The notes beneath the pieces are model-generated. The model searched no databases and was not told the origin of the DNA. It saw only the letters and a list, made by a program, of their open reading frames with translations. Positions 43,922-52,792 of a stretch of 64,000 nt of DNA are shown here, piece by piece. The DNA comes from Planctomycetota bacterium (GTDB taxonomy: Bacteria > Planctomycetota > Phycisphaerae > Sedimentisphaerales > Anaerohalosphaeraceae), in NCBI GenBank assembly GCA_029552545.1, contig JAKPDO010000019.1, positions 124,001 to 188,000 on the forward strand, given 5' to 3'. The position numbers and the translations under genes were made by a program. Numbering within the stretch: the stretch's first letter is position 1; every line of letters begins with the position of its first letter.

Positions 43922-44548
43922 ATGGCTGATTTAAAAGCACTGGCACAGGCTGTTATTGACGGCAACCCGACCGAGGCCGTTCGGCTGACACGAGAGGCCC
44001 TTGAGCAGGGCATCCCGCCCAAAACCATCCTCGATGAAGGATTGATTGCCGGAATGGATGTAGTCGGAATTCGCTTCAAAGCCAACGAGGTCTATATTCC
44101 TCAGGTGGTGATTGCCGGACGCGCGATGAAAATGGCGATGGAACTGCTCGAACCGAAACTGGCTGCCGCGGGGGTGGACCCCATCGGCAAGGCCGTGATT
44201 GGCACGGTCCAGGGTGATCTGCACGACATCGGCAAGAATTTGGTAGCCATGATGCTCAAGGGAGCCGGATTTAAGGTGGAGGACCTCGGTGTCGATGTGG
44301 ACCCCGAAACCTTTGTAGAAAAAGCCAAAAGTACCAATGCTCAGATTGTCGGTCTCAGTGCGCTTCTGACGACAACTATGACAGCGATGGACAAAACCAT
44401 TCAGGCCATACGCGAAGCCGGTTTGTCCTGCAAAGTGATGGTCGGCGGAGCGCCCGTTACCCAAAACTTTGCCGATAAAATCGGCGCCGACGGCTATGCA
44501 CCCGATGCCGCCTCTGCCGTTGATTTGGCCAAAAGTCTCTTAAACTGA
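43922..44548 (+). CDS. Corrinoid (B12-binding) methyltransferase protein, MtbC/MttC-like
   Basis: A 208-residue cobalamin carrier protein. Residues 1-85 form the helical cap domain (MADLKALAQAVIDGNPTEAV). Residues about 88-208 form the B12-binding Rossmann domain with the D-x-H-x-x-G motif GTVQGDLHDIGKNLVAMM, His101 being the lower cobalt ligand. VGLSALLTTTMTAM and VMVGGAPVTQNFADKIGADG complete the corrinoid pocket. It shuttles methyl groups to or from the MtaA-type enzyme encoded upstream. Length and motifs match the small corrinoid proteins of methylamine, methanol and methoxy-compound systems. GGGAG precedes the start. No substrate-specific MtaB/MtbB-type partner or reductive activase is in the window. 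Confidence 0.93.
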   Translation: MADLKALAQAVIDGNPTEAVRLTREALEQGIPPKTILDEGLIAGMDVVGIRFKANEVYIPQVVIAGRAMKMAMELLEPKLAAAGVDPIGKAVIGTVQGDLHDIGKNLVAMMLKGAGFKVEDLGVDVDPETFVEKAKSTNAQIVGLSALLTTTMTAMDKTIQAIREAGLSCKVMVGGAPVTQNFADKIGADGYAPDAASAVDLAKSLLN

Positions 44549-44604
44549 ATACCCTTTTTTCAGGTCCTATAAAGGGGCTTTTAGGCCCAGTTCTTAAATG
44601 CGAC

Positions 44605-44638
44605 AAGGCCTTTTCGAATCGAAAAGGCCTTTTTTATT
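44605..44638 (+). terminator. Terminator after the corrinoid gene
   Basis: A perfect 12-bp stem AAGGCCTTTTCG / CGAAAAGGCCTT with an AAT loop is followed by TTTTATT. It closes the methyl-transfer module. Confidence 0.9.
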
Positions 44639-44718
44639 GGACGTTTTTCTTGTTGTCATTTTTCCTTTGAATTCCCCCGTTTTCCGGTCGAAAAACAAAT
44701 CACAGATACGGTTTGGCC

Positions 44719-47508
44719 ATGACAGGAAAAGGATTGAAATCAAGGTGGAAAAGAAGCCGCTTTTGCCGAGAAGCAGCGGCGGTATTTCTCTTCGGGCTGC
44801 TGGCCGTGCTCGGAATAGCGGCTGGTTCAGCGGCCGTTTGGTATTGGGGACTTTCTTTTTATCCGGCCCTGACTTTGACAGAATTGCTCTCCAGTCCTTT
44901 GCTGTCTTTGTTGGTCCTGGCTGATGCCGTCGGGGTTGTTTTTTTCTGGCTGCTTGCGGTCAGCGTGATTTATCGTCTCCGTCGGAGAAAACGCCGGCTT
45001 CTTCTTCCGGCTGAACAGGATATGCTGGCTCGAATCATTGACGGCTTGTCGGTCCCGATGTTTGTCATCAATCAGGACCATGTTGTTACTCATTGGAACC
45101 GGGCCTGCGAAAAATTGACCGGTCTCTGGGCCGGCAGAATTCTCGGAACCCAGCGCCACGGTCAGTATCTCGGAGATGAAAAGGGATGGACCCTGGCTGA
45201 TTGGATTCTCCGACAGACTCCCGAAGAAGAAATCCGGACTGTTTACGGCTCATCTTTCAAACCGAGCGGCCTCCTCAAGGGTTCTTTTGAAGCCCAGCGG
45301 TTTTTCCCGCATCTGGGGTCGGCCGGCAAATGGCTGGCTTTTACGGCGGCCCCCCTTCGGGACATGAAAGGCAATTTGATTGGTGCCATCCAGACCCTCC
45401 AGGATATTACCCAGGCCAAACAGCATGAAGAGGCGCTTCAGACGGCTTTGCATACCGTTGAAAAACTCCTTCAGCGAACCCCATTTGGCCTGTTTGTCGT
45501 GGACAAAAAACGCATAATCCATCGGGCGAACAGTGCTGCTCTTCAGATTATTGGCAAAAAGGCCGAAGACGTCATCGGAAAAACCTGCTGCGGCCTTCTC
45601 TGCGGCCAGAATGAGCCTGCTTGTCCGGTTTTGCATGAAGGACGCACTTTCGAGGGGGAACGTGTTTCCATTCAGGGACCCCAAGGCAGACCGATTACGA
45701 TTCTGAAGAATGCCTTCCCCGTTACCCTCGAAGGCGAAGAAATGCTGATCGAGGCCTTTATTGACATTACAGAAATGGAAAAGGCCCAGGAGACTGTTCG
45801 GCGGGAATCGGCCAAACTGTCTTCTATGATTGCCGGAATGCAGGAAGGCGTTGTGTTTGCCGATGCCGAGGATACCATCGTAGAAGTCAATCCGTATTTC
45901 CTCAAAATGGTCGGGAAAGCCCGTGAAGACCTGCTCGGAAAAAAGCTGGCGGATGTTCACCCGCTGCAGATTCAGGCCAGACTCAAACAAATGATTCGCA
46001 CGTTTCGCGAAAATCCTCGCAGTGAACCGGTCATGATTCGCCGGGAACTTTTCGACCGAATCGTCGAAATGCGAATTCAGCCGATTTATTGTGATAATGG
46101 GGTTTATGCCGGAGTGCTGGCCAATCTCATTGATATCACCGAACTGGTCAAAGCCAAGGAATTGGCCGAAAGTGCGAATAAAACCAAAAGCCAGTTTTTG
46201 GCGAATATGAGCCACGAAATCCGAACGCCGATGAATGCGATTTTGGGGTTCTGTGAGCTCCTGGCGGCCACCGCGCTGGATGAGGAGCAGAAGGATTACG
46301 TGAATGTTATTGCCAACAGCGGCCGCAACCTCCTGCAGATTATCAATGATATCCTCGATTTTACCAAAATCGAAGCCGGCAAACTCACCATTGAAAAGGT
46401 CCAGTTTGCCCTCGAACCGTTCCTTCGGCACATCGAACAGATGATGAAACCCATCGCCGCCAAAAAAGGCCTCGATTTTGAATTCTTTAAAGGCGACAAT
46501 CTGCCGGAAATCGTCGAAACCGACCCGGTTCGGCTGAATCAGTGTCTGATTAATCTGATTGGAAATGCTGTCAAGTTTACCGAAACCGGCTATGTTCACG
46601 TCACAGTTTCCTGGGAAGACCGCCCGGGCGAAGATGGACGCCTGTGTATCGATATTGAGGACACCGGAATCGGAATCCCCAAGGAAAAGCAGAAGCTGAT
46701 TTTCGAGTCTTTTACGCAGGCCGATGCCTCCACGACTCGCAGATTCGGCGGAACAGGTCTGGGGCTGTCTATCACACAAAAATTAATTCATTTGATGGGC
46801 GGAGAACTGTTCCTGCACAGTCAGCCCGGTCAGGGGTCCATTTTTACGATTTCTCTGCCGGTCAGTCTGACCAACGCTCCGTTCCAGGGAGAACTGGATT
46901 TCAGCACCGATACCCGCAGACCGGAATACTCCGCCGGAATCCGCAGCGATCAGCTTTGGGCCTGCCAGAATGAAGATTCTGAACAGCCCGCATGTGTCCT
47001 TGTAGCTGAGGACAGTCGAGCCAACCAGATTTTTATGAAAAAACTGCTCGAACGCTACGGGTTCGAAGTGACGTTGACCGCCAACGGCAAGGAAACCGTC
47101 CGAATGGCTATGCGGAAAGAGTATGATTTGATTTTCATGGATATGGAAATGCCTGTTATGAACGGGTATCAGGCAACCGGTATCCTCCGGAAACAGCAAA
47201 TCAAAACCCCAATTATTGCGTTAACGGCCAATGCCCTTCAGGGAGACCGGGAGAAGTGTCTGGCAGCCGGTTGCGATGATTACCTGTCCAAACCGGTCAA
47301 GGCCGAAGAGCTGGCCCAAATTCTCGAAAAGTACCTTTCCCGGCGAATCAAAGCATTAAATGAACAGACCGAACATCTTCGCAGGCAGGCCGACAGCTTG
47401 ACCTCGGAGGCAGCTCAATCTCTGCAAAAAGGCACAGCATCTCAAAATCAGAATCTAAATCACGCTCAATCTGAATCTGACGATAGAAAAGGGAAGAAAG
47501 AAAAGTAA
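44719..47508 (+). CDS. Hybrid sensor histidine kinase with PAS domains and receiver
   Basis: A 929-residue membrane sensor kinase. Two hydrophobic segments lie near the N-terminus (about 20-44 and 57-84). Three PAS-type sensor domains follow (about 108-235, 240-360, 370-480); the second contains a Cys-rich stretch [20 protein letters not shown] that could sense metal or redox state. The HisKA domain has His499 in [14 protein letters not shown]. The ATPase domain has [20 protein letters not shown] and [13 protein letters not shown] receiver domain carries Asp808 ([12 protein letters not shown]). The C-terminal tail is polar and possibly coiled. ATG 44719 is used; no clear ribosome-binding site exists. 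It leads a three-gene signalling cluster. Confidence 0.93.
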   Translation: MTGKGLKSRWKRSRFCREAAAVFLFGLLAVLGIAAGSAAVWYWGLSFYPALTLTELLSSPLLSLLVLADAVGVVFFWLLAVSVIYRLRRRKRRLLLPAEQDMLARIIDGLSVPMFVINQDHVVTHWNRACEKLTGLWAGRILGTQRHGQYLGDEKGWTLADWILRQTPEEEIRTVYGSSFKPSGLLKGSFEAQRFFPHLGSAGKWLAFTAAPLRDMKGNLIGAIQTLQDITQAKQHEEALQTALHTVEKLLQRTPFGLFVVDKKRIIHRANSAALQIIGKKAEDVIGKTCCGLLCGQNEPACPVLHEGRTFEGERVSIQGPQGRPITILKNAFPVTLEGEEMLIEAFIDITEMEKAQETVRRESAKLSSMIAGMQEGVVFADAEDTIVEVNPYFLKMVGKAREDLLGKKLADVHPLQIQARLKQMIRTFRENPRSEPVMIRRELFDRIVEMRIQPIYCDNGVYAGVLANLIDITELVKAKELAESANKTKSQFLANMSHEIRTPMNAILGFCELLAATALDEEQKDYVNVIANSGRNLLQIINDILDFTKIEAGKLTIEKVQFALEPFLRHIEQMMKPIAAKKGLDFEFFKGDNLPEIVETDPVRLNQCLINLIGNAVKFTETGYVHVTVSWEDRPGEDGRLCIDIEDTGIGIPKEKQKLIFESFTQADASTTRRFGGTGLGLSITQKLIHLMGGELFLHSQPGQGSIFTISLPVSLTNAPFQGELDFSTDTRRPEYSAGIRSDQLWACQNEDSEQPACVLVAEDSRANQIFMKKLLERYGFEVTLTANGKETVRMAMRKEYDLIFMDMEMPVMNGYQATGILRKQQIKTPIIALTANALQGDREKCLAAGCDDYLSKPVKAEELAQILEKYLSRRIKALNEQTEHLRRQADSLTSEAAQSLQKGTASQNQNLNHAQSESDDRKGKKEK

Positions 47509-47679
47509 TTCCCCCCGTGCAGCTCTTTATCGTCGGGTTTCTGAAAACCTTCGACAAAGATTGCCCAAGCCATTATAGCATATCAATATCTGCATTGTCC
47601 TGTTCTGTGGGTTTACGAGTCCTGAAAAAACACCGCTTTTAGTATTAATTCAGAGGTTTTTTATTTATTTTTTTAATCC

Positions 47680-47707
47680 TTGACACACGGATTTACCGAT
47701 GGATAAT
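47680..47707 (+). promoter_or_regulatory. Near-consensus promoter for the HTH-receiver gene
   Basis: TTGACA (47680-47685), a 16-base spacer and GATAAT (47702-47707). The -10 lies just after the in-frame ATG at 47699, which would therefore be absent from the transcript; this supports translation from ATG 47768. Confidence 0.62.
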
Positions 47708-47767
47708 TTAGGCAATCTGCCGAAGTTGGTTAAACCAAGGAAGGCCTTTTTTGATGAGGGAACAAAA

Positions 47768-48343
47768 ATGGAGAAAATGAAGGAACTGTTTACAACGGGG
47801 GAAGCAGCAGACATTTGCAAAGTAAGCCAGCAGACGATTATCCGATGTTTTGATTCCGGCCGTCTGGAGGGTTTTCGTGTTCCAGGGTCCCGGTTCAGAA
47901 GAATCCCGCGGGAATCCCTTATTAAGTTTATGAAAGACAACAATATCCCTCTGGATAATCTGCTTGGTGACGGCAAAATCAAGGTGTTGATTGTCGATGA
48001 TGATGATGAAATCGTTGAGTTGATGGTGGATGTTCTCAGCCGGGATGGTCGGTTTGAGATTCGAACCGCTTCCAGCGGCTACGATGCCGGAATCCAGACC
48101 CAGCAGTTTCTTCCGGATGTCATCCTGCTGGACTACATGCTTCCGGATGTCAATGGAAATATTGTCTGTCGCACCATCAAGAACAACCCGAACTTTTCCC
48201 ATATTCACATCATTATTGTCAGCGGCGTAGTCAATCGCGAAGAAATTGATGATTTGCTGGCCGCCGGGGCTTCGGAGTTTATCGCAAAACCGTTCAATAT
48301 CGCTGAAATTACCGAAAAAATCGCACGGCTGGCTCGAACCTAA
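47768..48343 (+). CDS. Excisionase-type HTH protein fused to a response-regulator receiver
   Basis: A 191-residue protein. Residues about 5-60 form a MerR/excisionase-like winged helix (LFTTGEAADICKVSQQTIIR then SGRLEGFRVPGSRFRRIP). Residues about 72-190 form a CheY-type receiver (KVLIVDDDDEIVELMVDVL) with Asp122 in VILLDYMLPDVNG and the conserved Lys in EFIAKPFNIAEI. DNA-binding part first and receiver second is the reverse of the usual response-regulator order. ATG 47768 is preceded by GAGGGA. It lies between two histidine kinases and is the likely partner of one or both. Confidence 0.88.
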   Translation: MEKMKELFTTGEAADICKVSQQTIIRCFDSGRLEGFRVPGSRFRRIPRESLIKFMKDNNIPLDNLLGDGKIKVLIVDDDDEIVELMVDVLSRDGRFEIRTASSGYDAGIQTQQFLPDVILLDYMLPDVNGNIVCRTIKNNPNFSHIHIIIVSGVVNREEIDDLLAAGASEFIAKPFNIAEITEKIARLART

Positions 48344-48367
48344 CGCGCTTAGGAGAACTGTCCCGCG

Positions 48368-50602
48368 ATGCCTTCCTCCGCCAATAAACTTGCTGCAGCC
48401 CGTCAGGTCGAGATGATCGTGCGTCAGCTGGAGACCCTGTCTACTTTTCCGCAGGTTGCGGGGAACGCCCTCCGTCTTCTGACTGCGGAATGGCCCCCGG
48501 AAAACTCCGAGTTTGTCGAAATGCTCAAGGCAGACCCGGCTCTTTCGGCCAGAATTCTTTCGACTGCTTCGCAACAGATAGGACCGGCGGCAGAGCAGCC
48601 CCTTTCCATTGAGCAGGCCGTTGAGGTTCTCGGCAGCGAGCAGATTCGGGATGCTGTTCTTTCGGTGCGGGTTTTTCAGGCCTTTGAAATACCCGCTGCA
48701 GAGCAGGAGGAGTACGATTTTCGTCATCAGCTGGCTCTTCATGCTTTGGCAACCGCCTGTGCCGCCGACCAACTGGCCCAGGAGGCCTTGCCTGCTCCTC
48801 TGCGGAGCATCGCCTTTTCCGCCGGACTTCTTCATGACCTCGGGAAACTGGCTCTTCTGGAGGTAATGCCGAAAAGTTTTTTGCAAATGGTCAGACATGC
48901 CCAGTCCGAGGGGGTTTCTCTGATTGGCATTGAACAGCATCACCTCGGTCTTGACCATACCACCATCGGAAAGCGTCTGGCGGAGAAGTGGAATCTTCCA
49001 AGGCCGATTCAAACCGCCGTCTGGCTTCATCACAGCGATACAGAAGCCATGGCGGCTCATATTCCCTTTATTGAAGTGGCTTCCCTTGTTCATCTGGCGG
49101 ATTGTTTGGCTCGCAAAGCCGAAATCGGCGTTTCCGGCTCCTATGACACCGTTGAAGAAGCTCTCTTAACCGCGGCACGGGTTCGTTTAAGTTCAGACTT
49201 GCTTGACCGCGTATTCAGCGAACTGCCCGAGCGGGTTCAGAATCTAAGCCGCCGGCTGGGGCTCCATACGCCGGCCGCAGCCCGCCATTACTACGGGGCT
49301 ATCCACCAGACCGCCGCGGAATTGGCCAGACTGAATCTTGATTTGTCTCAGACCAGCCGTCAGTTCCAAATCAAAAGCCGACAAGTGGAGCTGCTTGACC
49401 AATTCCTCGGACGCGTCAAACCTCAGGATACCCTCGAGTCGCTCGCCTTTCATTTGGCCTATGTTTTGTCTGATGCTGTACAGGGGGCTGTTTGTGTCCT
49501 TCTCCAGACGGACCTCGGGGAACCATCTGTTTGCTGCTTTACGGTGGACCGGCAGGGAAAACAGTATTCGGCCCTGCTTCAGCTGCCCGCGGGGAAAACG
49601 GTCGCCGCTCGTCAGGAAAAGGAGGAGTTTTCCGTTCGGATTATCGATGCAGAGCTTGACTGGTTTTTTGATAAGTTTTCTGCTCGACTCAATCCCGCCA
49701 TTTCCTATTCGGCCCCTCTGGCCGTCCCGGGGTTTCGGCTCGGCAGAGTCATCTTCGAGTTGGCTCAGGCGGACCGTCTTGAAATGACAGCAGAGACAAT
49801 CGGCCCGCTTTGTCAGGCCGCCGCTTCTGTTCTTCAGACGGCGGATGTAGCGCGGCGAAATCTCGAATTGTCTGAACGTCTGGCCGAAGTCCTCGGCAAT
49901 CTTAAGATGGCGCGCCGTCAAATAGCCCAGATGGAGGCCATCCACAGTGTTGCCGAAATGGCTGCCGGTGCCGCTCATGAATTAAATAATCCCCTTTCGG
50001 TGATTTCGGGCCATGCTCAGTTGTTGGCTTCCTCCGAAACAGACCCGCAGCGGCAGCAGGAACTTCGCATTATTCAGGAGCGAACGGAGGAAATGGCGCA
50101 GATCCTCAAAGATTTGATGTCCTATGCCCGTCCGGCGCAGCCCGAAAAACATATCCATTCCGTTCTGGATTTGGTGAATGAGGCGATACGGAGAACGTGT
50201 AAGATTCACAATCTGCCGCAAATGGCCGTTCGCCTCGAAGGACTTGATTCTTTGGCGGATGTGTATGTCGATTTTGAGCAAATTGTAGAGGTTTTGACCC
50301 ATATCCTTCTGAACAGTCTCCAATCCTACCCCGGAGAAAACGGTCCGATTCGCATTTCCAGAACCCCTTTGCAGCCCCCGAGCGGGGCGGCATTCAGCAT
50401 TTCCGACCAGGGATGCGGAATGGACCCCAAAACATTGGCCAATGCCTCCAAACCCTTCTTTTCGGCTCGTCCTGCAGGACGCCGTCGGGGAATGGGACTG
50501 GCCCGAGCCCAGCGGCTTCTTCAGGTCAACGACGGCTCTATGATGATTACCTCCAGAGTCGGGAAGGGCACCACAGTCACTATTACGCTTCCCGGTACTT
50601 AA
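48368..50602 (+). CDS. HDOD domain histidine kinase
   Basis: A 744-residue cytoplasmic protein. The N-terminal HDOD domain (about 15-280) has LSTFPQVAGNALRLL, LKADPALSARILSTA, SIEQAVEVLGSEQIRDAVLS and an HD-like FSAGLLHDLGKLALLE; HDOD modules occur with signalling and c-di-GMP-type systems. A GAF-like middle region (about 340-500) precedes the kinase core. His537 lies in GAAHELNNPLSVISGHAQLL. The ATPase part has HILLNSLQSYPG, DQGCGMDP and GMGLARAQRLLQ. It has no receiver or membrane segment. It starts 24 bp after the HTH-receiver gene, so the two are surely co-transcribed. Confidence 0.9.
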   Translation: MPSSANKLAAARQVEMIVRQLETLSTFPQVAGNALRLLTAEWPPENSEFVEMLKADPALSARILSTASQQIGPAAEQPLSIEQAVEVLGSEQIRDAVLSVRVFQAFEIPAAEQEEYDFRHQLALHALATACAADQLAQEALPAPLRSIAFSAGLLHDLGKLALLEVMPKSFLQMVRHAQSEGVSLIGIEQHHLGLDHTTIGKRLAEKWNLPRPIQTAVWLHHSDTEAMAAHIPFIEVASLVHLADCLARKAEIGVSGSYDTVEEALLTAARVRLSSDLLDRVFSELPERVQNLSRRLGLHTPAAARHYYGAIHQTAAELARLNLDLSQTSRQFQIKSRQVELLDQFLGRVKPQDTLESLAFHLAYVLSDAVQGAVCVLLQTDLGEPSVCCFTVDRQGKQYSALLQLPAGKTVAARQEKEEFSVRIIDAELDWFFDKFSARLNPAISYSAPLAVPGFRLGRVIFELAQADRLEMTAETIGPLCQAAASVLQTADVARRNLELSERLAEVLGNLKMARRQIAQMEAIHSVAEMAAGAAHELNNPLSVISGHAQLLASSETDPQRQQELRIIQERTEEMAQILKDLMSYARPAQPEKHIHSVLDLVNEAIRRTCKIHNLPQMAVRLEGLDSLADVYVDFEQIVEVLTHILLNSLQSYPGENGPIRISRTPLQPPSGAAFSISDQGCGMDPKTLANASKPFFSARPAGRRRGMGLARAQRLLQVNDGSMMITSRVGKGTTVTITLPGT

Positions 50603-50681
50603 AAATAGGAAACTTTCCTTTATTCGCTCCTTCTATCTAAACTCTTAAAAGAAAGATTTTTTATTTTCTCTATTTTAACAG

Positions 50682-50700
50682 TAAGGTAAGTCCTTATTTT
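50682..50700 (+). terminator. Weak terminator-like hairpin after the HDOD kinase gene
   Basis: A short TAAGG/CCTTA stem (50682-50686 with 50692-50696) is followed by TTTT. The stem is only 5 bp. The rest of the AT-rich gap 50603-50864 shows nothing else. Confidence 0.3.
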
Positions 50701-50864
50701 GCAAATAGATATAAATGAATTAAAAGGGATGGAGGTTTTTTAGAAGTTTTTCTTCTTGATTCTTCCTTTCTGAGATGATAAACTCATCTTATCCGAAATT
50801 GGGGCGGAGGAAGAGACAGTTAGCACGCAAGATTGACTGAGCTTTTTTTGAAAAGTTTTTGCAG

Positions 50865-51590
50865 ATGCCATTATTGAAGATAAAAATTGTCTCTTTCTTT
50901 GCACTGTTTGTTTTCTTGGCAGTGGGGGTTTCCTCTTTCGCGAGTGTATTTGAGCCGGTCTGGCGGGGCAGTGATAAATCCGTCTTTGCAGAGTGGGACA
51001 GCTGGAACAATCGTACCCTTGTTTCGGGCGATATGCTTTTCCCCCCGGATTTGACGGGGTTTGGAGAGGGGACCAAAAAGGCAATTGCCGTACAGGCCTT
51101 CCAGGAAGGGTATTATCTTGGCGAGCCGGCACAAGTCCTCGGTGAATACAGCGGCCGACAGAGCGTCCTCAAGCTGAACACAAACGGTCTTTATATCACC
51201 TTGCCGAATTTTATTGCGGGAGAAAAATATACACTTGTTCGTTTTGTAATCACCTACGAGGATACATTTGCTTCTTTTGCGGGCTTTCGAGTTACTGGAA
51301 TGACCGATGAGGGCGTGATTCCCGCTTATAACAATGCGGTGATGGCCCCCCAGCCGCTCCTAAGCATCCGGCAGGACAACTGGCTTACGGAGGTTTACGA
51401 GTTTACAATGGAGCCCAGTCCCCAATGGGAAACCTTCTATTTGCTGTTTACCCATTATCCAAGTTATCCGTATTTGTCGGATGCTCCGTATATCGACGCT
51501 TTCAGTTTTGATACCGTTTGCATTCCTGAGCCGTCTGGTCTGCTTTTGCTGACGCTCGGAGCCGCCGTCTTTTCCCGCTTCCGCCGGTAA
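50865..51590 (+). CDS. PEP-CTERM protein of unknown function
   Basis: A 241-residue secreted protein: signal peptide (IKIVSFFALFVFLAVGVSSF), a beta-rich middle (FAEWDSWNNRTLVSGDML, YTLVRFVITYEDTFASFAG), and the exosortase signal CIPEPSGLLLLTLGAAVFSR with a basic RFRR end. I recognise no catalytic motif in the middle region. ATG 50865 is used; a TTG two codons upstream is the only other candidate and both lack a strong ribosome-binding site. It follows the signalling cluster on the same strand, but a 262-bp gap suggests separate transcription. Confidence 0.78.
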   Translation: MPLLKIKIVSFFALFVFLAVGVSSFASVFEPVWRGSDKSVFAEWDSWNNRTLVSGDMLFPPDLTGFGEGTKKAIAVQAFQEGYYLGEPAQVLGEYSGRQSVLKLNTNGLYITLPNFIAGEKYTLVRFVITYEDTFASFAGFRVTGMTDEGVIPAYNNAVMAPQPLLSIRQDNWLTEVYEFTMEPSPQWETFYLLFTHYPSYPYLSDAPYIDAFSFDTVCIPEPSGLLLLTLGAAVFSRFRR

Positions 51591-51681
51591 CAGCTCAAAC
51601 CTTTTCAATGTCCTTGCCTTTCCCTCTTTTGAAGATATTGTATTTTTAAAACCCTCTGCTGAAAAGGAAAGGAAAGCACGG

Positions 51682-52143
51682 ATGATAACGGATTCGCTTG
51701 AGCACGCCTTTCGGTACGAAACAATTGACTCCCGAATTGCCGCTGGATTGGCTTTGCTGAATGAAGAATATGTCCGCACAGCTGCTGAAGGCCGCTATGA
51801 AGTGCAGGGAGAAGATTTGTTTTTTATTGTTCAGGAATACGCAACATCGCCGTTCGAGCAGGGGCGTCTTGAGATTCACCAGAAGTATCTGGATATCCAA
51901 TTCATCACCTCCGGACGCGAATGCATCGGCTATGCCCCCCTCGAAGGTCTTGATGAACTGGAACCCTATTCGGAGTCCAAAGATATCGCCTTTTACAGCT
52001 CGAACAGACCGGTCAGCCGGCTGGTTCTCGAAACCGGGATGTTTGCCGTCTTCTTCCCGCAGGAACCCCACATGCCCGGCCGTCAGGCGGCTGATAAGCC
52101 GGAACCGGTCAAAAAGATTGTGGTCAAAATCCGTATGAAATAA
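51682..52143 (+). CDS. YhcH/YjgK/YiaL family protein (DUF386)
   Basis: A 153-residue cupin-like protein. The family signature is seen in GRYEVQGEDLFFIVQEYATS, LEIHQKYLDIQFITSGRECI and FAVFFPQEPHMPGRQAA, where His and Glu residues line a metal-containing pocket. Members include EbgC and YiaL/NanQ-type anomerases acting on sugars such as sialic acid. The N-terminal half is slightly divergent but complete. AAAGGAAAGG precedes the start. It may serve sugar catabolism generally, as no sialic-acid genes are seen here. Confidence 0.9.
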   Translation: MITDSLEHAFRYETIDSRIAAGLALLNEEYVRTAAEGRYEVQGEDLFFIVQEYATSPFEQGRLEIHQKYLDIQFITSGRECIGYAPLEGLDELEPYSESKDIAFYSSNRPVSRLVLETGMFAVFFPQEPHMPGRQAADKPEPVKKIVVKIRMK

Positions 52144-52214
52144 GCCCTGCAGCGGACGGTTTTGTCCGGACGGAAGCTTGCTGAAATGAGCCGGATGCAG
52201 TAGGATAGGACTTT

Positions 52215-52787
52215 ATGAATCAAACCCAGCGCAATCTGCTGCTGAAAGTGGCCAAGGATGCCGTACGGGCGGCTGTGAAAGGTCTGCCCAAACCGCCGCT
52301 GCCGAAAGTGGATGACCCTGAATTGATGGAGCCGCGCGGATGTTTCGTGACGCTCAAAAACGGCGAAGACCTTCGCGGCTGCATCGGGCAGTTTGAAGCC
52401 GACCGTCCCCTCATCGAGATGGTCAGCCGGATGGCCGTTTCCTCCGCCAGGCACGACCCTCGTTTTGCAGGGGATCGGATTACCCCTGCCGAACTGCCGC
52501 AACTGCATATCGAGATTTCCGTCCTGTCGCCGATGGTTTTGACCAATGACCCCCTCAAACTCGAACTGGGTGTTCACGGCATCTATATTACGGATGGTTT
52601 TCGCTCCGGCTGCTTCCTGCCGCAGGTGGCGACGGAGACCGGCTGGTCCAAAGAAGAGTTTCTGGATTTCTGCTGCACACACAAGGCGGGCCTTCCTCCG
52701 CGGGCCTGGCAGAAAGACCTTTCCGTTCGTGTTTATCTGTTTACCGCCGAGGTCTTCGGGGCCGATTGGACCCAGATTGAGGATTGA
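52215..52787 (+). CDS. AMMECR1 family protein (AmmeMemoRadiSam system protein A-like)
   Basis: A 190-residue protein with the AMMECR1 hallmark LRGCIGQFEADRPLIEMVSR and the following MAVSSARHDPRF, then LHIEISVLSPM and GIYITDGFRSGCFLPQVATE. The family often occurs with a Memo dioxygenase and a radical SAM enzyme; neither is in this window, so it stands alone here. Its biochemical activity is unknown. A TGA at 52785-52787 lies 5 bases before the next start, so it is transcribed with the following lipoprotein gene. Confidence 0.92.
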   Translation: MNQTQRNLLLKVAKDAVRAAVKGLPKPPLPKVDDPELMEPRGCFVTLKNGEDLRGCIGQFEADRPLIEMVSRMAVSSARHDPRFAGDRITPAELPQLHIEISVLSPMVLTNDPLKLELGVHGIYITDGFRSGCFLPQVATETGWSKEEFLDFCCTHKAGLPPRAWQKDLSVRVYLFTAEVFGADWTQIED

Positions 52788-52792
52788 GTCAG

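Noticed and set aside
44605..44631. Perfect palindrome as a protein-binding site
   Set aside because: The stem with a 3-base loop and T-run immediately after a stop is better explained as a terminator.
45250..46779. Open frame (509 codons) on the minus strand
   Set aside because: Antisense to the hybrid kinase; no recognisable domain.
47699..47767. Upstream ATG 47699 as the start of the HTH-receiver gene
   Set aside because: It overlaps the -10 of a near-consensus promoter, and ATG 47768 has a GAGGGA binding site.
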